From Chitinophagaceae bacterium (GTDB lineage Bacteria; Bacteroidota; Bacteroidia; Chitinophagales; Chitinophagaceae): a stretch of 58,373 nt of DNA. Location of the stretch: the NCBI GenBank assembly GCA_947455605.1, contig CANGOX010000011.1, positions 1-58,373 of the forward strand. Direction: 5' to 3'. A program made the position numbers and the translations under genes. Each line of letters opens with the position of its first letter. Position 1 is the stretch's first letter. The notes under the pieces were generated by a model, which made no database searches, was not told where the DNA came from, and was given only the letters and a program-made list of their open reading frames with translations. Shown piece by piece: positions 16,620 through 24,773 of the stretch.

Positions 16620-17075
16620 ATGAGCTATGTTTTCGACCCGTCAAAACCAATTGCCATTGGTTGCGACCATGCAGGTTTTGAGTATAAGACCGCTTTAGTA
16701 AAATGGTTAACGGATAAGGGTTACCAGGTGAAAGATTTCGGAACCTTTTCTGCCGATTCTGTTGATTACCCCGATTTTGCACATCCCACGGCATCCTCAG
16801 TAGAAAATGGCGAAACCGCATTTGGCATCCTGCTTTGCGGAAGTGCTAACGGTGTGGCTATCACCGCCAATAAACATCAACATATACAAGCCGGTCTATG
16901 CTGGCAGAATGATGTGGCATTGCTTGTTCGCAAACACAATAATGCTAATATGATCTGTATACCGGCCCGCTTTGTATCATTGGCATTGGCAGAACAGATG
17001 ATCGAATTGTTTATGACCACCGAATTTGAAGGTGGCCGCCACGCAACCCGCGTTGGAAAAATTGCTTGCTCTTAA
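16620..17075 (+). CDS. rpiB: Ribose-5-phosphate isomerase B
   Basis: A 151-residue RpiB/LacA-family protein that interconverts ribose-5-P and ribulose-5-P in the pentose phosphate pathway. Conserved: AIGCDHAGFEYK (12-23; Asp and His bind the sugar), the active-site Cys73 in LLCGSANGVAI and the C-terminal FEGGRHATRVGKI. The start ATG at 16620 is the only one that keeps the N-terminal strand. A signal-peptide gene for an M28 peptidase follows after 16 bases, possibly on the same message though functionally unrelated. Confidence 0.95.
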   Translation: MSYVFDPSKPIAIGCDHAGFEYKTALVKWLTDKGYQVKDFGTFSADSVDYPDFAHPTASSVENGETAFGILLCGSANGVAITANKHQHIQAGLCWQNDVALLVRKHNNANMICIPARFVSLALAEQMIELFMTTEFEGGRHATRVGKIACS

Positions 17076-17091
17076 CTCAAATATAAAACAC

Positions 17092-18651
17092 ATGATGAAG
17101 AAAATCCTCCTGCTCTGCTTGCCATTTGCCGCAACAGTAGCCATGGCACAAAAAACCGATGAGGCTGCGAAATATGCAGGCCTTATTACCCCACAGGCAT
17201 TAAAAGAAAAACTGACCATTCTGGCAGGTGCAGATATGGAAGGACGTGAGACCGCTTCTCCCGGACAGAAAAAAGCAGCTGCCTGGATTGAAGGACTGTT
17301 CAAAAGCTATGGCCTGAAACCGGGTAATGGCGATAGTTACCAGCAATTGTATCCTGTTTACCAGGATCAGCTGACAGACAAAAAATTAATGGTTAACGGA
17401 AAAACATTTGAGTGGGATAAAGACTATTCATTTCCCCTTACTTCCGGTAACTGGAAATACAATGAAGTGGTTTTTGCCGGTTATGGTATTGTTGACTCAG
17501 CCAAAGGCATCAACGATTATGCAGGACTGGATGTAAAAGGTAAAGTTGTTTTGGTACTGGATGGTGGAACTACACCTGCACCTGCCGGACAAGGCGGACG
17601 TGGCGGATTTGGTGGTCCAGCCATGGCTAAAGTAAATGCAGCCCGTACAAAAGGTGCTGTAGCCATATTGATCGTTGCCGATTTTTCAAAACGTCCTCCA
17701 ACCAATACCAAAGGGCGTATGAGTATTGTAGCTCCGGGTGCTGCACCTGCTGCAGGTACAACAACAGGTACCCTTGCCCCTTTCTTTACCGCAACCGTTT
17801 CTGATGCGGTGGCGTCTGCTTTAATAGGCAGAACTTCCCGAGTTGCTTTGGCTGATCTGAAAGATGTTAAAAAAGGAAATTATGTTGCCGAGTTGGTTAT
17901 CAAAGCAGAAAGAGAAACCGTTACACTCGAAAGCAGCAATGTGATTGGTATTTTACCGGGAACCAGCAAAAAAGATGAATATGTGTTCCTTACCGGACAC
18001 TATGACCACCTCGGAAAAAATGGTGATGTGATCTATTATGGTGCCGACGATGATGGTTCCGGTTCTGTGGGTGTGATACAAATGGCCGAAGCTTTTGCAG
18101 CAGCGGCTAAAGGTGGTAACAAACCTAAAAGAACCATGATCTTCATGACTGTTAGTGGTGAAGAAAAAGGTTTATTGGGTTCTCAGTATTATTCTGAACA
18201 CCCAACTGTTGATCTGGCAAAAGCATCTGCCGATCTGAATACAGATATGATCGGAAGAGGTGATAGTTCACGTAAATCTGATACACTGAATTATATCTAT
18301 GTGATCGGTCACGACAAACTGAGTTCTGATCTGGCTGTGATCAATGAAGCAGTGAATAAAAAATATATCAATAACCTGGCACTGGATTACAAATACGATG
18401 ATCCAAAAGATGTGAACAGGATCTACTACCGCAGCGACCATTATAACTTTGCAAGAAAAGGTGTTCCTATCCTGTTCTTCTACGATGGTATGCTGGGTGC
18501 AGATTACCACAAACCAACCGATACGGTTGACAAGATCCAGTTTGAAGTAATGTCAAGACGCGCTCAGTTGGTATTCCATACCGGTTGGGTAATTGCCAAC
18601 AGAGATGAAATGCTGAAAAGAGATATTCCTTTGAATATGCCTGCGAGATAA
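17092..18651 (+). CDS. Exported M28-family zinc metallopeptidase with PA domain
   Basis: A 519-residue secreted aminopeptidase-like enzyme. The signal peptide ends near AMAQ (residue 20), a protease-associated (PA) insert spans about 120-275, and the M28 catalytic domain follows. Zinc ligands and catalysts visible: TGHYDHLG (His303, Asp305), ADDDGSGSVG (Asp320/321), SGEEKG (Glu357 base, Glu358 ligand), NTDMIGR (Asp385) and a late His in RSDHYNF. All are intact, so an active di-zinc enzyme is expected in the periplasm or outside. I start at ATG 17092. A Gly/Ala-rich stretch (about 162-178) decorates the PA domain. Confidence 0.92.
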   Translation: MMKKILLLCLPFAATVAMAQKTDEAAKYAGLITPQALKEKLTILAGADMEGRETASPGQKKAAAWIEGLFKSYGLKPGNGDSYQQLYPVYQDQLTDKKLMVNGKTFEWDKDYSFPLTSGNWKYNEVVFAGYGIVDSAKGINDYAGLDVKGKVVLVLDGGTTPAPAGQGGRGGFGGPAMAKVNAARTKGAVAILIVADFSKRPPTNTKGRMSIVAPGAAPAAGTTTGTLAPFFTATVSDAVASALIGRTSRVALADLKDVKKGNYVAELVIKAERETVTLESSNVIGILPGTSKKDEYVFLTGHYDHLGKNGDVIYYGADDDGSGSVGVIQMAEAFAAAAKGGNKPKRTMIFMTVSGEEKGLLGSQYYSEHPTVDLAKASADLNTDMIGRGDSSRKSDTLNYIYVIGHDKLSSDLAVINEAVNKKYINNLALDYKYDDPKDVNRIYYRSDHYNFARKGVPILFFYDGMLGADYHKPTDTVDKIQFEVMSRRAQLVFHTGWVIANRDEMLKRDIPLNMPAR

Positions 18652-18670
18652 TTTATTCTCTTATGGTAAC

Positions 18671-18703
18671 AAAAAAGCCTCATCTGTTTGATGAGGCTTT
18701 TTT
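18671..18703. terminator. Bidirectional intrinsic terminator
   Basis: A perfect 13-bp inverted repeat AAAAAAGCCTCAT / ATGAGGCTTTTTT (18671-18683, 18691-18703) with a 7-base loop lies 19 bases after the M28 peptidase stop and serves the plus strand with a T-run; the A-run gives the same on the minus strand. Confidence 0.9.
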
Positions 18704-18735
18704 ATGGATGAGATGTGGTGCAATCATATTTTTTA

Positions 18736-18820
18736 AAACACATAGTTACATAGGATTGAGAACAGATATCATAGAAATTTCTATCCGTCCTTGGCTTTAA
18801 TCTATTGTCACTATGTGTTT
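18736..18820. repeat. Word palindrome (AAACACATAG)
   Basis: Arms AAACACATAG (18736-18745) and CTATGTGTTT (18811-18820) with further ACATAG/CATAGA words between. It precedes the 3' end of the minus-strand gene at 18832. The ACATAG word recurs at 39940-39960. Confidence 0.7.
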
Positions 18821-18831
18821 AATTTAGTCGC

Positions 18832-19311
18832 TCAGGATTTTGCTTTCTTCATGATCATCATCAGATCACCCTGCGGTGTTTTAACACTTATCCGTAAATT
18901 TTCATTCAGCAGATCTCCTTTAAATGTATCCTGTTTTGCATCTTTTTGGGTGGTAACGATCTCTGATTTTTCTTCATCAACCGTATACGTGCCTGTTTGC
19001 GGGCCTTCCACACCTGAATTCATTTGCACGGTTCCATCTGCATTGAACTGAAAACCTACTTTCGCAAAGATTGCCATCTGTGGTTTGATCATAGCGGTGA
19101 TGGCACTGATCTGGCTGGGATCGGGCATCTGCGATTTCATTATTTCGCCAACAGCCAGTGAATCTTTTTCAATATTATAATAGATCATACCCGGCATATC
19201 AACCGCCAGAATGGTCCATTTACCAATTACATTGGTTTTGGTAATTTTTGTTTGTGCATTCAGCTGTGTTAAACCCAACAGGCAAAGGCTGAAAAAAATG
19301 ATCTTTTTCAT
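18832..19311 (-). CDS. Exported lipocalin-like hypothetical protein
   Basis: A 159-residue protein with a signal peptide (to about NAQ, residue 20). The N-terminal IGKWTIL and the following strands (FQFNADGTVQMNSG, GTYTVDEEKSEIVTT) resemble lipocalin-like/DUF-type small beta-barrels common in Bacteroidota, in which GxW opens the barrel. A periplasmic or lipid-binding role is inference. It is convergent with the M28 gene and has its own upstream spacer (19312-19514) with a repeat element. Confidence 0.6.
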   Translation of the reverse strand: MKKIIFFSLCLLGLTQLNAQTKITKTNVIGKWTILAVDMPGMIYYNIEKDSLAVGEIMKSQMPDPSQISAITAMIKPQMAIFAKVGFQFNADGTVQMNSGVEGPQTGTYTVDEEKSEIVTTQKDAKQDTFKGDLLNENLRISVKTPQGDLMMIMKKAKS

Positions 19312-19408
19312 AATGGTTTAATTGATAGATAATATTTAAGGTATGAAGCAGGAGCAGATAAACAGTAAAATGACTGTTGTTGTTTTGTTATACTATGAAA
19401 ACCTCATT

Positions 19409-19500
19409 GCCACCCTGAAGAATGAAGGGGAGAAATCTTTTCAAATGATTGATCCGTTCATTTTTGAAAAGATTTCTCCTCGTTCCCCGTTGAAATGACG
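19409..19500. repeat. Palindromic element (GGAGAAATCTTTTCAAA type)
   Basis: Perfect 17-bp arms 19429-19445 and 19463-19479 with flanking CCACCCTGAAGAATGAAGG and AAATGACG modules. The second copy is at 37773-37885. It lies between two minus-strand genes. Confidence 0.8.
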
Positions 19501-19514
19501 TTTTGTTGTAAAGC

Positions 19515-20489
19515 TTACCAACCCAGCAAATATGCAAAGATCAACGGCACAACGATCGTGGCATCACTCTCTACAATAAACTTAGGTGTATGAATATCTA
19601 ATTTACCCCAGGTAATTTTTTCATTAGGAACGGCACCTGAATAAGAACCGTAAGAAGTAGTAGAATCACTGATCTGGCAGAAATAACCCCAGAAAGGAAC
19701 ATCATGCCATTCCAGATCCTGATACATCATAGGCACCACACAGATCGGGAAATCGCCTGCAATACCGCCACCGATCTGGAAGAAACCAACGCCTTTACCT
19801 CCACTGTTCTGTCTGTACCAATCGGCCAGCCAAACCATGTATTCGATACCACTTTTCATGGTACTTGCTTTCAGTTCATTCTTGATCACATAGGAAGCGA
19901 AAATATTTCCCATGGTACTATCTTCCCAACCCGGCACTACGATCGGAATATTCTTTTTAGCCGCCGCCAGCATCCAGCTGTCTTTCGGATCGATCTCGTA
20001 ATACTGTTCCAATACACCGCTCAGTAACATCTGGTACATAAACTCATGCGGAAAATATCTTTCACCCTTTGCTTCGGCATCCGACCATAATTTATGAATA
20101 TGCTTCTGTAACCTGCGGAACGCTTCTTCTTCGGGGATACAGGTATCGGTAACACGGTTATAATGGTTCTCGAGGAGGTCCCACTCTTCCTGCGGACTCA
20201 GATCACGGTAATTGGGAACCCGCTTATAATGGCTGTGTGCCACCAGATTCATGATATCTTCTTCGAGATTGGCACCGGTACAGCTAATGATGGCAACTTT
20301 GTCCTGACGGATCATTTCGGCCAGGCTGATCCCTAATTCGGCGGTACTCATGGCTCCGGCAAGGCTAACCAGCATTTTACCACCTTCTGCCAGATGGGTT
20401 TCATACCCTTTGGCGGCATCTATTAAAGCAGCAGCATTAAAATGACGGTAATGATGCTGGATGAATTGTGAAACAGGCCCTTTACTCAT
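19515..20489 (-). CDS. Deoxyhypusine synthase-like enzyme
   Basis: A 324-residue protein of the deoxyhypusine synthase family, which in eukaryotes and archaea transfers the aminobutyl group of spermidine to eIF5A. Recognisable are the NAD-binding GGGIAGDFPI loop (about 250-260), the substrate-side SYGSYSGAVPNE and the catalytic lysine region ITWGKLD (Lys about 296, matching Lys329 of human DHS). Bacteria lack eIF5A, so the natural reaction is probably polyamine chemistry (homospermidine-synthase-like) or modification of another acceptor. I start at ATG 20489 (MSKGPVSQF); a longer frame would enter the divergent gene's promoter. Confidence 0.85.
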   Translation of the reverse strand: MSKGPVSQFIQHHYRHFNAAALIDAAKGYETHLAEGGKMLVSLAGAMSTAELGISLAEMIRQDKVAIISCTGANLEEDIMNLVAHSHYKRVPNYRDLSPQEEWDLLENHYNRVTDTCIPEEEAFRRLQKHIHKLWSDAEAKGERYFPHEFMYQMLLSGVLEQYYEIDPKDSWMLAAAKKNIPIVVPGWEDSTMGNIFASYVIKNELKASTMKSGIEYMVWLADWYRQNSGGKGVGFFQIGGGIAGDFPICVVPMMYQDLEWHDVPFWGYFCQISDSTTSYGSYSGAVPNEKITWGKLDIHTPKFIVESDATIVVPLIFAYLLGW

Positions 20490-20588
20490 GGTTCTATATT
20501 TAGGGGGCAAAAGTAATTTTTTTAGGCGGTTTTCTGCCAGAACAGCGTTTTGACAAATATTTATTTTTCCGTACCCGATTCTTACCGA

Positions 20589-20596
20589 TATTTTTG
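20589..20596 (+). promoter_or_regulatory. -7 box TATTTTTG of the GT87 gene
   Basis: TATTTTTG lies 13 bases before ATG 20610, in the 120-bp divergent spacer shared with the deoxyhypusine-synthase-like gene. The -33 position (20566-20569) reads TTTC at 19-base spacing, close to TTTG. The predicted 5' leader is only a few bases long. Confidence 0.5.
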
Positions 20597-20609
20597 CTCT
20601 TCGCCCCAT

Positions 20610-21800
20610 ATGAAATTCTTATTTAAGGACATATCGATCTTTAACCGAAAAATACCCGTACCGGTGCTGCTTTGGTTTGGCCTGGCCATATTGGCTGCTA
20701 TTGCCGAGATCAGCCGCGGGCATGCCGCCATCAACAACTACGATATTTTTGCGGGGGTTTTTGAACACACCCTCGCCCAAAAGAATCTTTATATAGCTTA
20801 TCCTGCCGAATACATCGATACCAATCATTACGGTCCTCTTTTCAGCATATTGATCGCACCCTTTGCTTTATTACCCGATTACCTGGGTTGTTTTTTATGG
20901 TGCGTGGCCAATGCATGGGTTTTATTTTATGCCATCAGGCAATTGCCTTTTACCAAAAACCAACAGAATATTGTTTTATTGATCGGATTGGTGGAAATGA
21001 TGACTGCTATCCACAATGTTCAGTTCAACCCCATGCTTACCGGCTGGATCATACTCAGTTTTGTACTGGTTGAAAAGGAAGATGATTTTTGGGCTGCATT
21101 ATTTATTGTAGCCGGTTTTTATATTAAGATCTATGGCATTGCGGGAATCGCTTTTTTCTGGTTCTCAAAACATAAACTCAGGTTTGTACTTTCTTTTATT
21201 TTCTGGCTGATCGTTTTATTCTGTGTCCCAATGGTTTTGTCTTCACCCGCCTTTATCATTCAATCCTATAAAGACTGGCTAAATGCGTTGGTTGAAAAGA
21301 ATGCGCAGAATATAGACGCGCTGGATGCCAATTTTATGCAGGATATTTCTGTGATGGGAATGATCCGAAGGATCTTTCATTTTGATCATCTTCGAAACTT
21401 TCTGGTTACCATACCAGCTGCCGTTTGTTATGCTTTGCCTTTTTTACGGATCAGCCAATATAAAAATTTCGGTTTTCGAGCAAGCTATTTATGCCTGGCC
21501 ATGATTGGGGTGGTTATCTTCAGTTCATCTGCAGAGTCCTCCACTTTTGTGATCGCAGTTTCGGGTGTGGCTATCTGGTACATCATTCAGGATATGCCCA
21601 AACAAAAATGGCAACATTATTTACTGGGTTTTGTGATCGTACTCACCAGTTTATCAGCTACCGATCTTTTTCCTCCTTATGTGAGAGAGCACTGGATCCT
21701 GCCGTATTCTTTAAAAGCGCTTCCCTGCTTTACCCTATGGTGTGTGCTGGCCTATCAGTTATTGATGAAGGATTTCAAAACCACCGGCGTATCTGAATAG
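20610..21800 (+). CDS. GT87/DUF2029-type polyprenol-dependent glycosyltransferase
   Basis: A 396-residue polytopic membrane protein with about ten helices. The first large loop holds INNYDIFAGVFEHTL and DTNHYGPLFSILIAPFALLP, the region where GT-C enzymes of the DUF2029/GT87 group place the catalytic Asp. Such enzymes take mannose or arabinose from polyprenyl phosphate on the outer membrane face of the cytoplasmic membrane. The next genes are a polyprenyl-phosphate GT2 and a polysaccharide deacetylase, so the three likely build one surface glycan or glycolipid. The donor sugar is unknown. Confidence 0.8.
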   Translation: MKFLFKDISIFNRKIPVPVLLWFGLAILAAIAEISRGHAAINNYDIFAGVFEHTLAQKNLYIAYPAEYIDTNHYGPLFSILIAPFALLPDYLGCFLWCVANAWVLFYAIRQLPFTKNQQNIVLLIGLVEMMTAIHNVQFNPMLTGWIILSFVLVEKEDDFWAALFIVAGFYIKIYGIAGIAFFWFSKHKLRFVLSFIFWLIVLFCVPMVLSSPAFIIQSYKDWLNALVEKNAQNIDALDANFMQDISVMGMIRRIFHFDHLRNFLVTIPAAVCYALPFLRISQYKNFGFRASYLCLAMIGVVIFSSSAESSTFVIAVSGVAIWYIIQDMPKQKWQHYLLGFVIVLTSLSATDLFPPYVREHWILPYSLKALPCFTLWCVLAYQLLMKDFKTTGVSE

Positions 21801-21872
21801 GTAGCAGAAACTAGGTAACTACATAAATAACCTGTAATTTGCTATGGGTTTAACCCCCTTAGTATCAGCCTG

Positions 21873-22802
21873 ATGAAGAAACGAATTTCCATTGTGGTGC
21901 CCGTATGTAATGAAGAAGCGAATGTCAGCATCCTGACCGCATCTTTACAAACTGTGTTTCAACCGCTGTCATACGATTACACCATTACGTTTATAGACGA
22001 CGGCAGTTCCGACCGAACCCTCGAAGAGATCAAAAAACTTTCTGCAGCCAATAACCATATTTTCTTTATTTCCCTTGCACGCAATTTTGGCCATCAAAAT
22101 GCCTTAAAAGCCGGTCTGGATATGGCCGATGGAGATGCGGTGATCATGATGGATGGCGATATGCAACACCCACCCGATCTGATTCCTGAAATGCTGCATC
22201 AATGGGAACAGGGCATCGATATTGTTTATACGATCCGTAAAGACCATAAGGAAATGCCGATGATGAAACGTAAAACATCCAATATGTTTTACAACCTCAT
22301 TAATAATCTTTCTGATATTGACCTTGAACCCGGTACAGCAGATTTCCGTTTAATGGACAAAAAAGTAGTTGAAGCATTCAGGGTATTTAAGGAAACCGAT
22401 CTGTTTATGCGCGGGCTGGTAAAATGGATGGGCTTTAACCAGGTGGGTATTGAATACGATCCGGCACAAAGAACACATGGTAAATCAAAATACACACTGA
22501 AACGGATGGTTCGTTTTGCGCTGGAAGGCATTACTTCTTTCAGTATCCGTCCATTGTATATTGCCACCTATCTCGGATTTATTTTTTCACTGCTTTCGTT
22601 ATTATACATTCCCTATATCATTTATAGTTTTTATTTCGGGCATATTATTTCGGGCTGGGCTTCTATGATCGCCACGATCGCTTTCTTTGGCGGTCTGCAG
22701 TTGATGATACTCGGTATTATTGGCATGTACCTGGGTAAGCTTTTTATGCAAAGCAAACAAAGGCCGCATTATATCGTGAAAGAATCAAACCTCAAAGGAT
22801 GA
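21873..22802 (+). CDS. Family 2 glycosyltransferase, polyprenyl-phosphate type (GtrB/DPM1-like)
   Basis: A 309-residue enzyme: GT-A domain with ISIVVPVCNEEANV at the start, IDDGSSDRT (about 41-49) and the metal site MMDGDMQHPP (about 90-99), then two C-terminal membrane helices (about 230-255 and 265-290). The layout is that of GtrB/DPM1 enzymes, which load sugar from a nucleotide onto polyprenyl phosphate on the cytoplasmic side. It would supply the GT87 enzyme upstream. The stop overlaps the next start by four bases (ATGA), indicating tight coupling. Confidence 0.88.
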   Translation: MKKRISIVVPVCNEEANVSILTASLQTVFQPLSYDYTITFIDDGSSDRTLEEIKKLSAANNHIFFISLARNFGHQNALKAGLDMADGDAVIMMDGDMQHPPDLIPEMLHQWEQGIDIVYTIRKDHKEMPMMKRKTSNMFYNLINNLSDIDLEPGTADFRLMDKKVVEAFRVFKETDLFMRGLVKWMGFNQVGIEYDPAQRTHGKSKYTLKRMVRFALEGITSFSIRPLYIATYLGFIFSLLSLLYIPYIIYSFYFGHIISGWASMIATIAFFGGLQLMILGIIGMYLGKLFMQSKQRPHYIVKESNLKG

Positions 22803-23575
22803 ACCGATATGTGCTGCTGAGTTTTGATGTGGAAGAGTTTGATATGCCACTCGAATACGATTTTCCTATTACCGTTCCCGAACAGATGGCAGTTGGCAAA
22901 AAAGGGCTGGATGCATTGCAACCGGTACTATCAGATAAAACGATCTGTTCTACTTTATTTACGACCGCTAATTTCGCCATACAGTATCCTGTTGAGATAA
23001 AGGAACTGAGTGATCAGCATGAGATCGCCTCACACACATTTTATCATTCTGCATTTGAAGATGCCGATCTGCTGAAGTCGAAAAATAAACTGGAAGAGAT
23101 CAGCGGTAAAAAGGTTACTGGGCTACGGATGCCCCGCATGCGTAAAGTATCTATGGAAGAAGTAAAGAAAGCGGGCTATGAGTATGACTCTTCCATCAAT
23201 CCAACCTATCTGCCTGGCAGGTATAATAATTTCCATTTGCCCAGAAAAATGTATACAGAACAAGGGGTGACAAGGATTCCTGCATCAGTTTCACCTTTTA
23301 TCCGGATGCCGCTGTTTTGGCTAAGTTTTAAAAATCTTCCCTATCCCTTGTTTAAAATGTTTGCCTTACAAACCTTACAAAAGGATGGTTATCTCTGTTT
23401 GTATTTCCACCCCTGGGAGTTTACGGATATTGAAAACTACGGCTTGCCCGGTTTTACCAAAAAACTACATGGCGAACCTTTATTGCAAAAGCTGGATCGC
23501 TTATTGGTCGATCTGAAGAAAGAAGCTGATTTTATCAGCATGAACAGTTTTCAAAAAGAAAAAGCCCCGCATTAA
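22799..23575 (+). CDS. Polysaccharide deacetylase family protein (NodB-like)
   Basis: A 258-residue carbohydrate esterase family 4-like protein. Motif 1 is LLSFDVEEFDMP (Asp in FDVE), motif 2 the metal-binding HTFYHSAF (His about 79 and 83), motif 3 LRMPRMRKVS, and a late YFHPWEF carries the His of motif 5. The set is that of the DUF3473-associated branch that deacetylates lipid-linked or exported glycans. No signal peptide is visible, so it acts in the cytoplasm. Four-base overlap with the GT2 gene. Confidence 0.85.
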   Translation: MNRYVLLSFDVEEFDMPLEYDFPITVPEQMAVGKKGLDALQPVLSDKTICSTLFTTANFAIQYPVEIKELSDQHEIASHTFYHSAFEDADLLKSKNKLEEISGKKVTGLRMPRMRKVSMEEVKKAGYEYDSSINPTYLPGRYNNFHLPRKMYTEQGVTRIPASVSPFIRMPLFWLSFKNLPYPLFKMFALQTLQKDGYLCLYFHPWEFTDIENYGLPGFTKKLHGEPLLQKLDRLLVDLKKEADFISMNSFQKEKAPH

Positions 23576-23617
23576 CGAGGCCTTTCCGTTTCCTAAAACC
23601 AAAACCCAACTATTCTG

Positions 23618-24058
23618 CTATTTTATGGCACCATGAAATACACTTACGTTTCCGTAAAATGATACTTCCAGGATCAGCTTTTTATCGGCATTCACCAGTG
23701 ATACATAAAATGATTTTTCATCATTCTGCTCAAACTCGATCGTTTCCTTTACTGAAAAACCGGCATATTCTTTTTTGATCTTCTGGATAGCTGCTAATGG
23801 CAGGCTCTTGAACGCTACCTCACGGCTTAGGCCGATCAGGTCACCATCGGTTGCAAAAAAGGCTTCTACCTGCTCGTCGGCCAAAGTAAAGGTTACTTTA
23901 TTGTAGCTTTCTTTTGCGGTCCATTTTACATTCTGGGCATTACCAAATTTTTCGGCAAAACTGTTTTGTGCTTTACTGCTTACTCTGCTTACGTCTGTTG
24001 CAAAAGCACTGCTTCCAAGTGCGGCTACTACCAGTACCGCCAATAATAATTTTTTCAT
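23618..24058 (-). CDS. Exported PepSY-like/DUF2874-type hypothetical protein
   Basis: A 146-residue protein with a signal peptide (to about FAT, residue 21). The repeated pattern VSRVSSKAQNSFAEKFGNAQNVKW followed by FTLADEQVEAFFATDGDLIGLSREV is typical of the small BLIP-like/PepSY-like periplasmic proteins that are abundant in Bacteroidota. Their function is unknown. It is convergent with the deacetylase gene, from which it is separated by 42 bases. A possible -7 box (TACATTTG on the minus strand) lies at 24120-24127, about 62 bases upstream. Confidence 0.65.
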   Translation of the reverse strand: MKKLLLAVLVVAALGSSAFATDVSRVSSKAQNSFAEKFGNAQNVKWTAKESYNKVTFTLADEQVEAFFATDGDLIGLSREVAFKSLPLAAIQKIKKEYAGFSVKETIEFEQNDEKSFYVSLVNADKKLILEVSFYGNVSVFHGAIK

Positions 24059-24357
24059 TTTTTGTTGTTTTAATTTTTTTAAAAAGTATTGTTTGGTTGT
24101 CGTTGTTAAATTGACAAATCAAATGTAATCAGCTGTTCTGCCGTTTTAATTGAATTGTGACAGGATGGTCATGCATTTGTCACCCGCTGTATGAACGGTA
24201 AAGCCCTCTTTGTTAATGAACGTGAATGAAGCCCTGAAATTCAATACAGCAATGGGTTTTCATCCATTTCTTAATAAAATCCTAAATGCCGTTATTGCAG
24301 GGTTAATTTTTAAATATGGTTTTGAGAGGTGATTGAAAAAGAAGCGGAAGAGGTTTC

Positions 24358-24439
24358 GCTAAGAGAGAAACGAAGAAAAAAAGACTCTTCGAAACCCGGA
24401 ACCCACTCTTTTTCTCTTTCACTCCGTTTCTCTCTTAGC
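24358..24439. repeat. Word palindrome (GCTAAGAGAGAAACG)
   Basis: Perfect 15-bp arms at 24358-24372 and 24425-24439 enclose 52 bp rich in AGAAAAA / TTTTTCTC words. It is the main content of the 444-bp spacer 24059-24502; I see no gene or RNA in the remainder (24059-24357), which is AT-rich and carries only the possible minus-strand promoter at 24120. Confidence 0.8.
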
Positions 24440-24471
24440 CAGAAAAATAAATTTGGAAATGTTGAATAGTT

Positions 24472-24491
24472 ATTTAGATATTTGTCTAAAT
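24472..24491. promoter_or_regulatory. Imperfect palindrome before the ArsR/SdpR-type gene (putative operator)
   Basis: ATTTAGATA (24472-24480) and TGTCTAAAT (24483-24491) form 9-bp arms with one mismatch and a 2-bp gap. The size and position fit the operator of an autorepressing ArsR-family regulator. It covers a TTG at 24482 that could otherwise be taken as the start codon. Confidence 0.5.
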
Positions 24492-24502
24492 ATATAATTC
24501 CA

Positions 24503-24769
24503 TTGAACACCTTATTTAAAGCCCTGAACGATCCCACCCGGCGGGAGATCCTGGAAATGCTGAAAGACGGAGACCTGACGGCTGGCGAAATCGCGGATAA
24601 GTTTAATATCTCAAAACCCAGTATCTCTCACCATCTGGACCTGTTGCGACAGGCAGAACTGGTAAGCTCGGTAAAAGAGGGTCAATTCATTTACTATTCA
24701 CTGAATACCACCGTAATGGACGAAATGCTGAAATGGTTTGTACAATTCACCAAAACAAAAAAGAAATAA
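24503..24769 (+). CDS. ArsR-family autorepressor, SdpR type
   Basis: An 88-residue winged-helix regulator: FKALNDPTRREILEMLKDGD, then the recognition helix ISKPSISHHLDLLRQAELV and the wing VKEGQFIYYSL. There is no metal-binding ELCVCDL or CxC motif, and the layout matches SdpR, which in Bacillus represses sdpRI until the partner SdpI sequesters it at the membrane. I prefer TTG 24503 (MNTLFKAL) because the upstream TTG at 24482 lies in the putative operator. The stop is 4 bases before the SdpI-like gene. Confidence 0.85.
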   Translation: MNTLFKALNDPTRREILEMLKDGDLTAGEIADKFNISKPSISHHLDLLRQAELVSSVKEGQFIYYSLNTTVMDEMLKWFVQFTKTKKK

Positions 24770-24773
24770 GCAT

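Noticed and set aside
23556..23590. Terminator after the polysaccharide deacetylase gene
   Set aside because: The AAAGCCCCGC / GAGGCCTTT stem has a bulge and no T-run; too weak to list as a feature, though it resembles a decayed copy of the HU-type terminator.
24310..24537. 75-codon minus-strand frame overlapping the SdpR-type gene start
   Set aside because: It reads through the GCTAAGAGAGAAACG palindrome and over the regulator's operator; composition is Ser/Arg/Glu-rich and unlike a real protein.
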